Source: Carettochelys insculpta (lineage: Eukaryota; Chordata; Testudines; Carettochelyidae). From it: DNA of 64,000 nt. Position numbers and translations under genes: made by a program. The notes below the pieces were generated by a model that was given only the letters and a program-made list of their open reading frames with translations, ran no database searches and was not told the origin of the DNA. Shown in pieces: positions 32,208-44,517 of this stretch (position 1 is its first letter; each line of letters opens with the position of its first letter). The DNA lies in assembly GCF_033958435.1 (NCBI RefSeq), contig NC_134161.1, positions 10,230,001 to 10,294,000 on the forward strand. Reading direction: 5' to 3'.

Positions 32208-33483
32208 CATGAGTGTCCCTTGTCCCTGGCAGTGCTCTGGGCCTGCTCACTGCTGTCCGGGTCTGAGGCAAAGCTTCCGGAACTTTCTGCCCTCCCCAAG
32301 ACAATTAGCTGTGGCCTTACAGTGTGTCCCCTTTGCTTCCCTATTCCCCTTTTACACCTGCCTCCATTTACAGACCCACGTGTTATTGTCCCCAATTCAT
32401 CCCCCCTCATATCGTGCTTCTAGCCCCCACATGCTGTGTCTGCATTTGTTGCCTCTATCCTATTCACCCCTGCCCTCGTGTGCTACCTCATATCCCCAGT
32501 GCATCTGCCCCACCGCCATCTCATTAACTTCACCGCCCTTTGCTACCCTGTGCCCCCAAAGCACCCCACCCCATTTCCTGTCTTTTGCCCCCCTCAGCTG
32601 CCCTGTTCCCCAAATGCCTCTGTCTCTCCCATCCCCACATCTAAGTCCAGGCCCCGGCTCCCCGCTTACCACAGGAGTCTTCACACTTCTCCCGCTCGCC
32701 TTCATGGGAGCCCCCTCACTTCCTGGTTTCAGGTGGCCCCAAAAGAGGCCACCGCCCTGCCCCCAATTGCCACAGAGAGTGCTGGGTTTTTCAGGAGTGG
32801 GAGGGGGGCATGTACACCCCACCCACCCCACAGACAGACTGAGCTCCCCATGTGGTTCCATCCCCTCCCCCGCAGAAGGGGAGAATGGTGTGGTTGAGGT
32901 GGGAGGAGTTCCCTTCTCAAAGCATCCAGTGTTCTGTGCGGAAATGGGAGACAGTGGCCCCAGCGGGGGGCAAACTGAAGACTGGCAGAGGGTGGCAGCC
33001 CTGAGGGCACCTGGATGGGCACACAGACCCATGTGGTAAGAGGGGAGCCGGGGCCTCAGGATAGGTGCAGGGGCGTGATGAGAGAGCAGTGCTCTGAGGG
33101 GAGGCAGGGGACAGCAGCGCTACAGGGATGGCAGGGAGGCAGCATGTGGTTGGGCAGGAACACATGAGGAGATGAGGGTAGAGGCTGGGCAGCAGCCACT
33201 GACTTGTGAGGTGACTGGGGATATTGGGAGTCTCCAGGCTCCCCCCCAGCCTGAGCCCCCTAGGGCCAAAGCAGAGCTGTGCAGAGGGAGAGAGGCAGGG
33301 TGAGCAGGAAAGGGGAAGGGAAGAGCCAGAGCAATGTGGGCTGCTGAAGAGCCAGCTGAGGTATCTCAGGGCTTAAACTCAGCGAGCGCTGACTGGAGCA
33401 GAGCTCCTGTAAAAATTTTCAAACCTCTGGGCCACACAGTGCCCCCTGCAGGGGCAAAAGATTGAGCACTAACTTGCCACATG
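32208..33483. other. GC-rich, C/T-rich stretch; ORFs judged spurious
   Basis: Plus strand is pyrimidine-rich to 32.7 kb and then mixed GC-rich. Long ORFs occur in four frames at once (up to 276 codons at 32209-33039) because stop codons are rare at this composition. They are proline/serine-rich, lack domains, and overlap each other on both strands. No repeat family recognised. Confidence 0.5.
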
Positions 33484-33660
33484 GGGCTGAAGCCACAAGC
33501 CCAGTACCTCCATGAGGCTGAAGCCCTAAGCCCAGGCATGATCCGCAGGACAGAAGCACCAAGTCCCTAGTGCCCCTCTGAGTGTTAAGCCCAAAGATCC
33601 CCACACAGGGTAAAGCCCCAGAGCCCTCCATCCCTGCAGAGATAAAGCCCAGAGACCCAT
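33484..33660. repeat. Degenerate short tandem repeat (AAGCCC units)
   Basis: Repeats of GGGCTGAAGCCACAAGCCC, AGGCTGAAGCCCTAAGCCC, GTTAAGCCC, GGTAAAGCCCCAGAGCCC and GATAAAGCCCAGAGACCC at spacings of about 25-35 bases. The same AGCCCYAAGCC motif occurs reversed inside the hAT MITE at 30633-30974, so this may be the core of a related element. Confidence 0.55.
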
Positions 33661-34222
33661 GGCTGTTCTGAATGAGGGAGGGGTGTGCAGGGCTCTAGGA
33701 AATAATCTCTGAGACTTTAAGCCCTGATAGGACCCTTGGATCACACAGCAGCGGAAGTGGGGGCAGTGAGGAGGCAGTTTGGGCCTTATTCCAGGGGAGC
33801 GCTTCTAAATGGTTCTCTTCTGCACTTTCCAGCCTCCTTGGGAACACCAGTCAAACAGATGGGAATTTATTTCCCCATAGCTCTAGAAGGTTCTTAGGGT
33901 AGGCTGGCAGGAAGAAACCAGGCAGGCAAACAAGCAAGCCAGTGTTGCTGGGATTCATTGAGATAATGGGGCTAGAAGAGGGATTCCAAAGAACAACATC
34001 GAGACAAAAAGCTGAAGTCAGTTTCAGAGAAAGTATGAAATAGGATGGAAAGTGAAAAGCCCAGGATGGGGACAAAAGGAATTGTATATAGTGGGTGGTA
34101 CTGAAGGAAGCTTTGTGAGCCATAAGAGAGCAGAGTTACAACCAAAAATAACTGGACCTTGCCCTGTCCTCCTTCCACAGATTGAAATCCATTAGTGATG
34201 ATGGTGGAGCACGTTGCAGACT
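33661..34222. other. No recognisable feature
   Basis: AT-balanced DNA with chance ORFs on minus; nothing supportable. Confidence 0.45.
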
Positions 34223-34503
34223 CAGGGCTTGTCTACACTTACCGGACGATGCTCTGGAGCTTGATCTCTTGGAAGTCGATTGAATAGGTGTACTAGGGAC
34301 TTGCAAAATTGATCATTGCTTGTGCTCCCCTCAGCACCAATACTCCATAGGGTCATGAGGAGCAAGAGAAGTTGACAAGCGACTTTCTCCCATAGACCCC
34401 CTGCACATGCTGCAGGAAGTAAAAGTACGTTATGTAGACTCCAGCTACACTATTAACGTAGTTGGAGTTTTGTACCTTATTCTGACTTTGTAGACCTGCC
34501 CTG
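34223..34503. mobile_element. MITE, CAGGGCTTGTCTACA ends
   Basis: 281 bases between CAGGGCTTGTCTACACTT and the complement of CAGGGCAGGTCTACAAAG. Internal GACTCCAGCTACACTATTAACG shows similarity to the MITE at 60705-61009 (GACTCCAGCTGTGC). No clear target duplication, so the superfamily (hAT-like by its CAGGG end) is tentative. Confidence 0.75.
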
Positions 34504-34947
34504 AGGTAATCTTCAGAAATTTGAACTGGTACCTGCCTCCCCCACTCCCCAACCCCAAAGAAAAAAAAAAAGGCTTGTCTCTTAAACTTAACTCAGGCCG
34601 TGCTGCTTTTTGGAGTCTCTTTTCCCCTCTCATGTCTTTTTTTTTTTAATTTCATTTTCATGAGCCTCTAATATACCCGTATGATCCTCCTATGCAGCTC
34701 ACTGCTCTTGGAAACTATTACCAGCGTGTTGGAGAAAAGAGACAGAAGTCCACTAGGCCAGGGTGATTTATACTATTCAAAGTAGAAAGTATAATGCACA
34801 ACACAATGGGTTACTAGTCTTTGACTGGAGCTTCAGGGTTAATACAGATAATACATAATAATTAGTGAATAATACAAATTATAAGTAGCGATAATTTATA
34901 TTAAAATATGGTTGCCTGCCTCAAAAAGGTTTGTTCTTTCGTTTCAG
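34504..34947. other. No recognisable feature; possible intron end
   Basis: AT-rich with A12 and T9 tracts. The last bases (TTTGTTCTTTCGTTTCAG) form a plausible splice acceptor for the candidate exon that follows. Confidence 0.4.
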
Positions 34948-35007
34948 GATAAAATTATGGATTGTGTAACATCTATGAAACCATGGACTAGTTGTCTGAA
35001 GAACCAG
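34948..35007 (+). other. Candidate 60-base host exon
   Basis: A pyrimidine-rich acceptor (TTGTTCTTTCGTTTCAG) precedes it and a near-consensus donor (CCAG/GTAAAT) follows. The 60 bases between are open in one frame only (20 codons starting DKIMDCVTSMKP), the frame that starts at the first base, so both splice phases would be zero. I do not recognise the peptide. Borders this good occur by chance in tens of kilobases, so this is a candidate only. If real, the window lies inside a plus-strand gene with very long introns. Confidence 0.3.
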
Positions 35008-36271
35008 GTAAATACCTTTGAATTTTGGAAGCAGTCTTAGTCAATGGGAATATTTTGATAATGTAATGTGTCATCTTGTGTTTCCTTGGGCAAGTGTCTT
35101 GTCAATCACTATTATGTGTGGGTGTCTGCAAATACTATAATTAATTGTATTATCACATATTGTTGTTATTAACATATTCTGCTGTTTGCTACCCAAATAT
35201 ATGGGAAGACACAGTCCCTGGCTTAGAACATGTAAGATGGAAACTTCTGCTTCAACTTGTTTCTGAATTTAGCACTTCATAAAAATATTGTTATATTTCT
35301 TATTTGCTTGCTTATTGTGGTCTCAGTCCTGCAACCCTGGCTCCTGGGAGTGTTCCCATGGATTCCAATGGGACTGCTCATCTGAGCAAGGCCTCCTTAG
35401 GTGATTAACTGAAATTAGCCCTTGTTCAGTATAAACAAATCCAATGACTGCAGAACAGAGTGGAGTATTTTTATATGCATTTTAATGGCACTTTAATCCC
35501 TTTAAAAGAGAAAAGAAAGGCATGGTATCTGCCCTGAAGAATTTATAGTCTAAATAGATTACAAAAGAATATGCTGGGAGACCTAGGGTACAGCAGGTGG
35601 GCATTCCAGGAATATGGGGAAACATGGGAGAAGTTAGGCAGATAAGAGTGTTAGGAGGAAATAAACAGAGTAATGGGGTATAGGTCATTAGCTGCGCGAC
35701 AGAGGCATGGTAAGAAGCAAGAGCAGAGGTGTAAGTGGAATTGTTCCGGTGCTCAGGAGTGTGGCAGAGTTCTGAGAAAGCCTGGGAACCAGCCGGTCAA
35801 TTACAGGAAAAAAATTAAAGAATATGAAAAAAGCTCTGTTGGGTCCCAGGACTGTAATAACCACTGTGTTCTGAGGCATGATTCAGAGACACGGGCACAG
35901 CTGTGTAGGGACTTGTAATAGTCAGGCTGGCTGATTTATCATTGTACTGAATCAGGTGAAAGGAGATTACCTCATTCCTGCCTGGGCTAGTTTCACAAAA
36001 TTATCTTAGTCCCTCATTTTCATCACCCCACAAAAAGATTTCAGTTAATGATAATGTACAGAGAGGGATGTGGAAGAGAGGGTATGATTATTCCATCTGC
36101 TTAAGTGATTGCAGCCAGCAACCCATTTCCATCAGTATTAGCTCTGCTGTTATCAGAAATATTTATGTATTACTATGTAAAAATTCATCAAATTCAGCAG
36201 TGCACAGATTCCAGCACTTCACAATTCAGCAACTCCCAGAGAAACACTCCAGGGCTGGATATACGATTGTC
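35008..36271. other. No gene; one SINE-like trace
   Basis: 35515-35575 (GGTATCTGCCCTGAAGAATT, ATAGTCTAAATAGATTAC) resembles the reverse of the MIR-like SINE tail. The rest is unassigned AT-rich DNA. Confidence 0.4.
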
Positions 36272-38710
36272 TCAAGAACATAATAAAAATCATCCTGGTC
36301 AAACCAATGGTCCTTTTAGCTTAGTAGCTTGTGTTCTCACAGTGACCAGTGCCAGGTGTGTCAGAGGGAATGAACAGAAAAGGGCAACTATCAAGTGATC
36401 AGGTCCCTTTCAGTATCTGACATTCCGAAGTTTAGAGACACCCAGAGCATGGAGTTAAATTCTTCACCATCTTGGCTAATGGCCATTGAGGGACCTATCC
36501 TCCATCAGCTTATTTAATTCTTTTTTGAAGACAGTTATAGTTTTAGCCTTTACAATATCCACAGTAATGAGTTCCACAGGTTGATGTGCATTATGTGAAA
36601 AAGTACTTCCTTAAGTTTATTTTAAATCATCTGCCTATTAATTTCATTGGGCCACCCAGGTTCTTGTGTTACATAATGGGGTAAATAATACTTCCCTATT
36701 CACTTTTACCACAGCATTCATGGTTTTATTGACCTCTGTCATATTCCCTCCCTTGGTTGTCTCTTTTCTAAGCTAAGTGCCAATCTTCTTAATTTCTCCT
36801 CATATGGCTGCTGTCCCATACCCCTAATTGTTTTTGTTACCCTTCTCTATACCTTTTCCCACTTCTAATATATCAGTTTTGACCTGGAACGACTGCATTT
36901 GCATGCAGTATTCCTCATATGGGCATACTATGTATTTAATAATATTATAGTATTTTATGTGTAATAATCCATCCCTTTCCTAATAGTTCCTAACATTCTG
37001 TTGCTACTGTTGACACGCACTGCACACTGAATGGATATTTTTTGGAGAATCATCCACAATGACTCAAAGATCTCCTTCTTGTGAGGTTACAGCTAATTTG
37101 GACCCCAGCATTTTATGACTATTTGAGATTCCACTGTGTATTGTCTGGCATTTATCAGCATTAAAATTCATCTGTCCTTTTTTGCGCAGTCACCCACATT
37201 TGCAAAATCCCTTTGTAACTCTTCACAGTCAGCTTTGAAATTAACTATCTTGAGTAATTTTGTATCATCTGCAGACTTTATCATTTCACTGTTTACCTCC
37301 ATTTTCCAGACCATTTATGAACATGTTGAAATGCACTGGTCCCACTACAGATCCTTGGTTACCCAGCTATTTAACTCTCTCCACTGTGAAAATTGACCAT
37401 TTATTCCTACCCTTTGAAATAGTTACTGGTTCATGAGAAGACCTTACCTCATACCTGCTTCTGAACCTTCGGCATGAGACCTTGTCAAAGGCTTTATAAA
37501 AATTCAAGTACATTATCTACTGGAAAACCTTTGTCGGTATGCTTTTTGCCCCTCCCCACTTGCAATGCACTGAAGTCTAATAGGTTGGTAAGGCAAGATT
37601 TCCATTTACAAAAGTTACGTTGACTCTTCCCAACATATGTTCCCCTACATGTCTGATAATTCTGTTCTTTTTCATAATTTCAACCAATTTGCCTGATACC
37701 AAGGTCAGTTTACCTTCCTGTAATTGCCAGTGTTGCATCTGGTGCCTTTAAAGAAATCACTGACACATTGGCTGTATCCCGGTCAGCTGAAACAAGGGCC
37801 AACTTATCTGATATGTTCCATATCAATTAGTAGTTCTGGAATTTCATATTTGAGTTCCTTAAGAACTCTTGGCTGAATTCTGTCTGGTTCTGGTGAATCA
37901 TTACTGTTTAATTTATCAGTTCGTTGCTAAACCAACACTTTTGTCACTTTGGTATGAGAATGTTCCTCCGATTTGTCTGCTGAAATGAATGGCTTAGGGG
38001 TGAAAATCTCCCTCATATTTGTTGCAATGAAGATCAGTGGAAAGATTCTCTGCAACAGCCTTGTCTTCCTTCAGTGCTCCTTTAGTATCCCTGTGACCTT
38101 TAGCATCTTGATCATCCAGTGGCTCCTCTAGTTGTTTGGCAGTCTTCCTGCTTCTGATGCACTTGAAAAAAATTAATGTTATTTTTTGTGTCTTTTGGTA
38201 GTTGCTCTTCAGATTTTTTGGTGGTTGGACTAATTATATTTTCACACTTGACTTGTCAGAGTTTATGCTCCTTTTTATTTTCTTTAGTAGAATTTGACTT
38301 CCAATTTTTAACGATAGCTTTTTGGCTCTAAACTCCACCTTTACATTGTGGCCTAGCCATTTTTTCGTTCCTCTAACTTTTTTTTTGCGGGAGAGGGGGG
38401 GACATAAAAGGGGGTAATATATATAATATATACTTTGAGCTTCTATTATTGCATTTTTAAATAGTTTCCAGGCTGCTTGCAGGCATTTCATTCTTGTCAC
38501 TGTTCCTTTTAATTTCCTTTTAACTAGCTTCCTCATTTTTGTGTGATTTCCTTTTTGAAGCTAAATGGAATTGTGGTAGGTTTCTCTGGCATTTTCCCCC
38601 TACAGGGATGTTACGTTTAATAACATTATGGGCAACATGACTGAGTGATCATCACCTCTTGGACATGATCCTGTGCTCCACTTAGGACTAAATCAAGAAT
38701 TGTCACGCCA
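36272..38710 (-). mobile_element. Long old CR1 LINE, second lineage
   Basis: Minus-strand CR1 of about 2.4 kb. Its 3' end is at 36272 (sense ending with TATTATGTTCTTGAG, the decayed TTCTTATG-type tail). Plus-strand landmarks in order: GTTTAGAGACACCCAGAGCA, CCATCTTGGCTAATGGCC, GACTCAAAGATCTCCTTC, CTGTTTACCTCCATTTTCC, GACCTTGTCAAAGGCTTTA, TTGACTCTTCCCAACATATG, GTGCTCCTTTAGTATCC and GCTTCTGATGCACTTGAAA. These are the 3' region, reverse transcriptase and linker read backwards. It is heavily decayed with many stops, older than the copy at 1-960. The 5' limit is uncertain; similarity fades between 38.6 and 38.9 kb, next to a T18 tract. Confidence 0.9.
38234..38536 (-). pseudogene. CR1 ORF2 remnant, endonuclease-to-RT linker
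   Basis: The best-preserved coding piece of the old CR1: KCLQAAWKLFKNAIIEAQS followed by KKKVRGTKKWLGHNVKVEF, the stretch that links endonuclease and reverse transcriptase in CR1 proteins (usually LQ.AWKLFK.TI.EAQ and KPKWLN.EV). The reverse transcriptase downstream (towards 37.4 kb) is broken in every frame. A minus ORF at 38626-38859 probably covers the decayed end of the endonuclease. Confidence 0.75.
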
Positions 38711-41554
38711 CGTTTTTTACTTTCCAAGAAGAAGGTTTTTGGGTTTCTTTTTTTTTTTTTTTTTGGTGTGGTATTTCTATTCTTCCTGTGTATTTCACAG
38801 TCACTGTCCCCATCCTGGTCAAGTGGCAGGCATCCCAATTTTTTCTGAAAAGTGAGCACATTGTCCCATATTTGCTATCACCCCCATCAGTACTGGCAGG
38901 TCCTGTTGCTAGCTAGATTCTTGTTTGTCAGTTGCGCCCTTCCAAAAGCACTGCATGGCTGAATCCACTGATCCTCTCTATCCCCGCCAATAGGGCAAAT
39001 CCTGCTTTCAGTGCTATGCAGAGAACCAGCCCCTGGTTAGAGCACTCAGCTCACCAGCAACCTGTCCAGCAGGCTCCTTCCTTCCCCCACTGCCTCTGGC
39101 TAGTGAGGCACCCTTGGAAAGCCCAAGACTCTCTGGCTCACCAGGAATCACTGAGACCTGTATGGGCCAAAGTCCTGCACAGTGATCATAAGGGGAAGCC
39201 TCTCCAGCCCTCAGCTAAGCTCTGAAGTGGCAGGGCATGGGGACAGGAAGCAATTTCCACCCAGTTCACTCCCTGAATTTGCAGTCTCCACAACAGCACT
39301 TGGGGCAATAGTTTAGCATCCTCTTCATCCTCCAGGATTCCTGCCCTGGGTCCTGTCTCCAGGGAGTGTTAGGCTGTACTCTCTCCTAGGCACTCTCCCC
39401 TGCTGAGGCACCTCTCTAGGTGAGTGGCTAAAGCCCTTGCAGTCAGGTCCCCTGGGCTTAACCTGCTCCTACCTGCATTGTAGCTGGAGGCAGCTGAGTT
39501 ATGTCAGTGGCCAGCAGTAGCCAGGTGGTGTTAGCTGCCTTTTGACACTGTTAGGGAGAGGAACAAACTGCTTTCAGCCATGTAGGTGGAGTGGCAGAGG
39601 AGAAGAGATGACCACTGCAAAGATACATGCCTAGTCATCCGTTGTCCACTTATTCATCAACTGTTAGAGGAAGCAGCTCTCATCCTTTCCCTCCCACACA
39701 GTGCCAAAAGGCTCAGCTGATCACATTCTGGTGTGAATCCTGGCAGCAACTGGGGGGAGAGGGAAGTGACCTGCGCACACACCCACATGTTGCCTCACGA
39801 AGACACTGTGCCAGGTACAAGGTAAGATAGGTTCATCCCAGGGACTCAGTCAGATAGGGAGAGCAGAACACTGGGAAGGGAGGGTGGGGTAAATTTATTG
39901 ATCAGCCCTTCATGTGAGACGTGTACAGGAGTGTTCGTGTGTTATGCTTCCCTGTGTGAACCCTAAAAATAAGAAAGGAAATAAACAGAATCCAGTGTAG
40001 TATTTCTCTTTAGCGGTGGCTCAGACAACTTAATTTGAACTTTTGTACTGCATATTGCTTATAAATTGCCATTGAACTTGCTTGAATAAGAGTAATTTTA
40101 CCAAGTCTCTCATGTTCAGCAGAGATAAATATGGTCACCCTCATTATACAGAGTTAGGCAGACACTTCATCATAAACAGAAGGAACCACAGTGGTTTTTC
40201 TAGCTGTCCCTGGGCCTTCCAAAAACTCCTTGCCAAAGTAATGGAGTTACGTTGGCAGTACGACATTGTCATTGGTTTGAGGATGAATCACCTTAACTGC
40301 AGTATTTTGGCAGGGGCAGTAGTTGTGGGTGAACTTCGAGCCTGTGAAACTTATTTAATAGTATCTAATTTAGTTTAGACGGAATATACATGCTTTTCCA
40401 TAGAGCTCTGCCAATGCAGTAGAATCCATATGTGAAATACCAGCTGCTGCCTCATGCCTGGGCCCCCCACACAGCTGTGACACCATTCTGAATTCCAGAA
40501 CTACAGTGCTGTACACATGCCAGCCCTACATCCACACAAAGCTCTGGCCACCATGCCACATTCCCAGCTAGAAGAGCCAGCTGCAGTTCTGCACCCACTT
40601 GCTACTCAGTTAATGCACCTCAGTTTTGACATGCTCCTGCTTCCACTGTTCAACCTAATGCTGCTGTGTCTGTACATTTCAATCCTGATCTATGGTACAC
40701 CGAATATCGCAATCCTTGAAACCTGCATAGCCTTCCAGATACGCTTAAATTCTCATTTGCAGCATCTCTGTCTACTCTACTAGACCTGCATCCTCCACTG
40801 CCTGCGTATCTAAGTCTAAGTGAAGGAAATAAAAGAGCAGTCGTAATGGAAAGATACAAAGTGGAAGGTGCAGAAGGGTTTATGAGAAGCAGGTCTTGAA
40901 TATGGTGATGAGAAGACACAGAGTTTGAAACTGAAGCTGTTTATATTTGTGGCTTCCTTCCATTAAAATCCTGCTCCTGGCATTTTTTCTCAGAAGGATA
41001 CAAGCAGTGCAAGTAGCTTTTTTACAGTATCATTCTCGTCTCTGTAACATCTGCTGCTTTTTGCTCATAGTGCATTACAAATTCATAAACATCCCCAGCA
41101 ACTGTTGGTGTGTTTTGGACCCTAAAACAGCAGGAAGGACCATGGCGGTCAGATGTACAGACTTTTGTCACCTTCTGCAGTTTCAAGTCATTAAATATGG
41201 AGACAGGGTGAAGAAAATAGATTCCGACAGAAATAGCCATCATACTGACAGAAACACGTACCTTGAGAGCTAAACAAGACACTGTGTGTGACACAGAACC
41301 CTTCCCCAAATCTGGTAGAAGACCCCACACCCTTACATCTCCCAAGGTGAAGTTGTCTTCAGAAAAATTTAACACTAATGTGTATATTCAAAAACTAAAG
41401 AGGTCCCCTTGGGAAAACCTTAGATGAGAACTAGGCCTCTTGCAGCTATCTCCATTTGCCTGTCATGAAGACTGAAAGAAGCATTATTGCTTTCTTTTCA
41501 TATAATTTCCCCCTCTGGCTTCTGCTCTCTTACATTATTATTATTTTTGAAGTT
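38711..41554. other. No recognisable feature
   Basis: Starts with a T18-G homopolymer area (about 38749-38765). 39.0-39.8 and 40.45-40.65 kb are moderately GC-rich with short ORFs, without domains. The 117-codon minus ORF at 41022-41375 is not recognisable. Confidence 0.45.
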
Positions 41555-41720
41555 TGGGGGTACACTAGTGGTTAGAAAGCATGGTGCTGGCTGTGAGAAA
41601 ATCTGGGTTCTAACCACGAGTGACTTGCTATGGAATGCCAGGCGCATAATTTAACTTCCCTGTGCCTTGGCAAAGCAAAATATTATTACTTAGATTTGGG
41701 GAAAGGCAAATTTCTCTCTT
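41555..41720 (+). repeat. MIR-like SINE fragment
   Basis: CTAGTGGTTAGAAAGCATGG, GAAAATCTGGGTTCTAACC, ATTTAACTTCCCTGTGCC and CAAAATATTATTACTTAG follow the MIR order from tRNA-like head to tail. Confidence 0.75.
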
Positions 41721-41739
41721 CTCCGCTGCACAATAGTAG

Positions 41740-41960
41740 TTATTTTTATGGAGTACTTTCTATTTGAGGCTCTGAAAACATCTTGCAACCATTTAATGGA
41801 ACTTCCCAATCCTTATATGAAACAGATAAATAATTGTGAAGAAACTGACTCACAGAGAGTTTAAATAACTCACTCAAGGTCATGTAGCAAGACCTGCCGG
41901 GGAAGTGAACCCATGAATCCTGATTCTTGGTCTTTGTTGTTCAAGCTGCTAAGTTATCAT
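41740..41960 (-). repeat. MIR-like SINE, reverse orientation
   Basis: Plus strand reads GAAACTGACTCACAGAGAG, TAACTCACTCAAGGTCATG, GTAGCAAGACCTGCCGG and TGAACCCATGAATCCTGATT, the reverse complement of the MIR core and head. Lies almost back to back with the forward fragment at 41555. Confidence 0.75.
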
Positions 41961-43084
41961 TGCCTTTCTTCAGGTCTCTTTAAAATTTCACTGCACTGTT
42001 TAGCTGACTTCATCTAATATATTCTTAAAACTCCCTAATGGAGAGGGGCAATAAAAATCTGAGGACTGGAAGGGTCATAGTACTGAAATGCATCTAGCTT
42101 TAAGGAACTGAAGGTCATCTCAAGAGGGAAAAGGCAACACTGGATTTCCAGAGATTTCATTCAATGAATTGTTGATTGGAAAAGCTCTTTCAATCCCTGG
42201 TGAGGGGAGTCTGGAAGAAATGTGTTTTCCAAAAGGAGGACAGCGGGTAAGTTGTTAATGACTGCAATAAAGAAAGAGAAGGCACATTAGGAGGTTGGCC
42301 ATAAGGGTAAAAAAAGGAAACTAGTGTATTGCTCATTAGTGGGTTGCTAAAATTAACTCCATTACCATGTTTGCTTTCATTGCAAACCTTCCATTTAATT
42401 GCAATTACCATTGAACTGCAAAGAAGGGTCCCCACTAGGTTCCACAGGTTGTGAGAATACCAAGTTGCTAATTTCAGGGACTGCGTGAACAGTTTAGCCT
42501 GTCTGAGCCTAGGGCTGGCTGAGATTTTGTTGTTCGCCTTCAGGGAGCTCACCTGTAGTGTTTCAACAGGCAAATGCTTGTATGGATGAGGCAAGATGCA
42601 CTTCATGAAAAACAAAGTAAACATATAGCGTTTCATCCAAAGTCACGTACAGCTTTAGCACAGTCTTCAGTGGGCTTTGCATCAATCTCAGGAAAAGCAG
42701 GATATAAAACAAACAAACAAAAACACCCTTCCAAATCTCTCTCTACTTTTTTTTTCATTCTTATTCTTTCTCTCTCTTCCCTTCTTCATCTTTCATTTCC
42801 TATATTTCTTTCACTCAGTGGATAGCTTTCCCTTGCATTTGTAGTTTTGTGGCTGAGAGCAAAGGATAATATTCCATTTTCTACATAGTTTCTGCAGATT
42901 TAAAAGTAGAAGAGTCCTATCTGTTCTTTGTGCAGATGGCTGCCATTTCGTGTTTCAGTTCAGACTCAGAATGTTATGAAGGGAAGTCACTGGGACATGG
43001 AGCATTTTTGATATTTTTGATCCAAAAATATGGCCAAGCATTTTGTATTCATCAGACATACTAGTGAAATGCAGCTGGCTTGTA
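41961..43084. other. No recognisable feature
   Basis: Includes a minus ORF of 148 codons (42190-42636) without domains, an AAAC run near 42710 and a CT-rich patch at 42735-42815. Confidence 0.45.
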
Positions 43085-43185
43085 CTTAGCATGAAGAAGT
43101 GGGTCTGCCCCACAACAGCTCATCACCTAATCAATTTTTTGTAGTCTTTGAAGTGCTACATGACTGCTGTTTTGTTTTGTTAAGA
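43085..43185 (-). repeat. Dispersed reptile repeat, reverse copy
   Basis: GAAGAAGTGGGTCTGCCCCA, CAACAGCTCATCACCTAATC and GTAGTCTTTGAAGTGCTAC are the reverse strand of the family seen at 10971, 23395 and 63721 (compare AAACCCACTTCTTCAGA and GGCACCTTAGAGACTAAC). Confidence 0.65.
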
Positions 43186-44256
43186 TATAGGTGAACACTA
43201 TGTTACAATGGAGGCAGGCACAATTATACTAAGGACATTATTAAGGACAGTATTATATACTAACAGAAAGTGCCATAACATTTTTAACATCCCAGAAGTT
43301 GCATCTGTAGGCATAATTTTCTCTTGTCCCATTTTGGTCAATGAAGGTGTGGTGCAAAGCACACCTTTACTATTAATAGCTTACCAGAAACTCCCGGAAA
43401 GTCAACTACATCAAGTCCATTACAGTCCCTTAAAAAGAATAAAAATCTAAATTACAACAAGTCTGCATTGGAACCAATTTCAGGTATGCAGTCAGAAACC
43501 TGATGCTTATAGAAAGAATCCAGTTTTTGTACCTTCTGATTTGTCCTCCCTCCCTAGTTACAGATGAGTATGAGTCTGAATGGCAACTGGTTTTGAGTAA
43601 AGAGGGAACTTTGGATGGGAAGGGTGGAAAAAAAGAGTGAATGAAAGAAAAAGGAATAGGAAAGGAGGAAAAGAATCTTTTATGAAAGTAGGTCAGACTT
43701 GAGCTGTATGAACTGGTTCTTTGGTTTCCTTAAGAACAGAAAAAGCTGCAGTTTGAGATGGATACTGCATGTAGAAGTGAAAAAAGATGTTCTCTGAATG
43801 CAGTTAGCTGTCAGCAATAAAATGCTCAATGTTTGGAAAAAACAGTAATCCAGTCCTCTCATTGCTGCTTCCCTACCTTCAACACTGACCCTGCGAAAGC
43901 ATTGAAAAATTAGAACAACTTCATTTAAAAAGAAAGAAAAGAAGTGTGAATGGCTGTAAAGTTGTAAAGTGGCTCCTCTCATTTTTATTCAAACTTCTGG
44001 GGAAAGAGTTGCTTCATTCTCGTAAATGGTTCCCAAGCATTCCTGCTAAATGTTGGCATTTTGCTTTTGTGGATCAGAGATGAACATAGCTACATTTGGA
44101 AGGACATGAACCTGGCATCACCTTATTTATTGTAAATTGTTTTCAGCAGAACTGGCTGCTGGAACCTATGCTACTTTTATCATGGAGAAGCAGTACCTCC
44201 TCCAATCTGTTGGACAGTCCTAAATATAATATGGGGTTGTAGCTCTGTGGTTCTAT
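43186..44256. other. No recognisable feature
   Basis: AT-rich DNA; 43.6-43.7 kb is purine-rich. No gene. Confidence 0.45.
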
Positions 44257-44517
44257 GGGGCCTTGGCTACACTACACAGTAGATCGACACCACAGCCATT
44301 GATTTCTCTTGTCTGCTCTAAATGCAATAAATCAATCTCTGAGCTTGCTCCTGTCGAAGCCTGTACTTCACCAAAACAAGAAGAGTCGCCAGCATCGACA
44401 AGACAGCATCACCAGACAACCTTACTGCATGCAAGATGCCATGGTGTATTGACTCCAGGTACACTATTTGCATATCTGAAATAGATTGATGGTGCTAGTG
44501 AGTGTAGACAAGGCCTG
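44257..44517. mobile_element. MITE, CAGGCCTTGTCTACACT ends
   Basis: 261 bases between GGGGCCTTGGCTACACTAC and the complement of CAGGCCTTGTCTACACTCAC. Contains GTAGATCGACACC and CAGCATCGACAAGACAGC. No matching target duplication seen. Same terminal motif class as 34223-34503. Confidence 0.8.

Noticed and set aside
32209..33039. Plus ORF of 276 codons and its overlapping neighbours
   Set aside because: GC-rich sequence with long ORFs in four frames on both strands; proline/serine-rich, no domain, no splice or start context.
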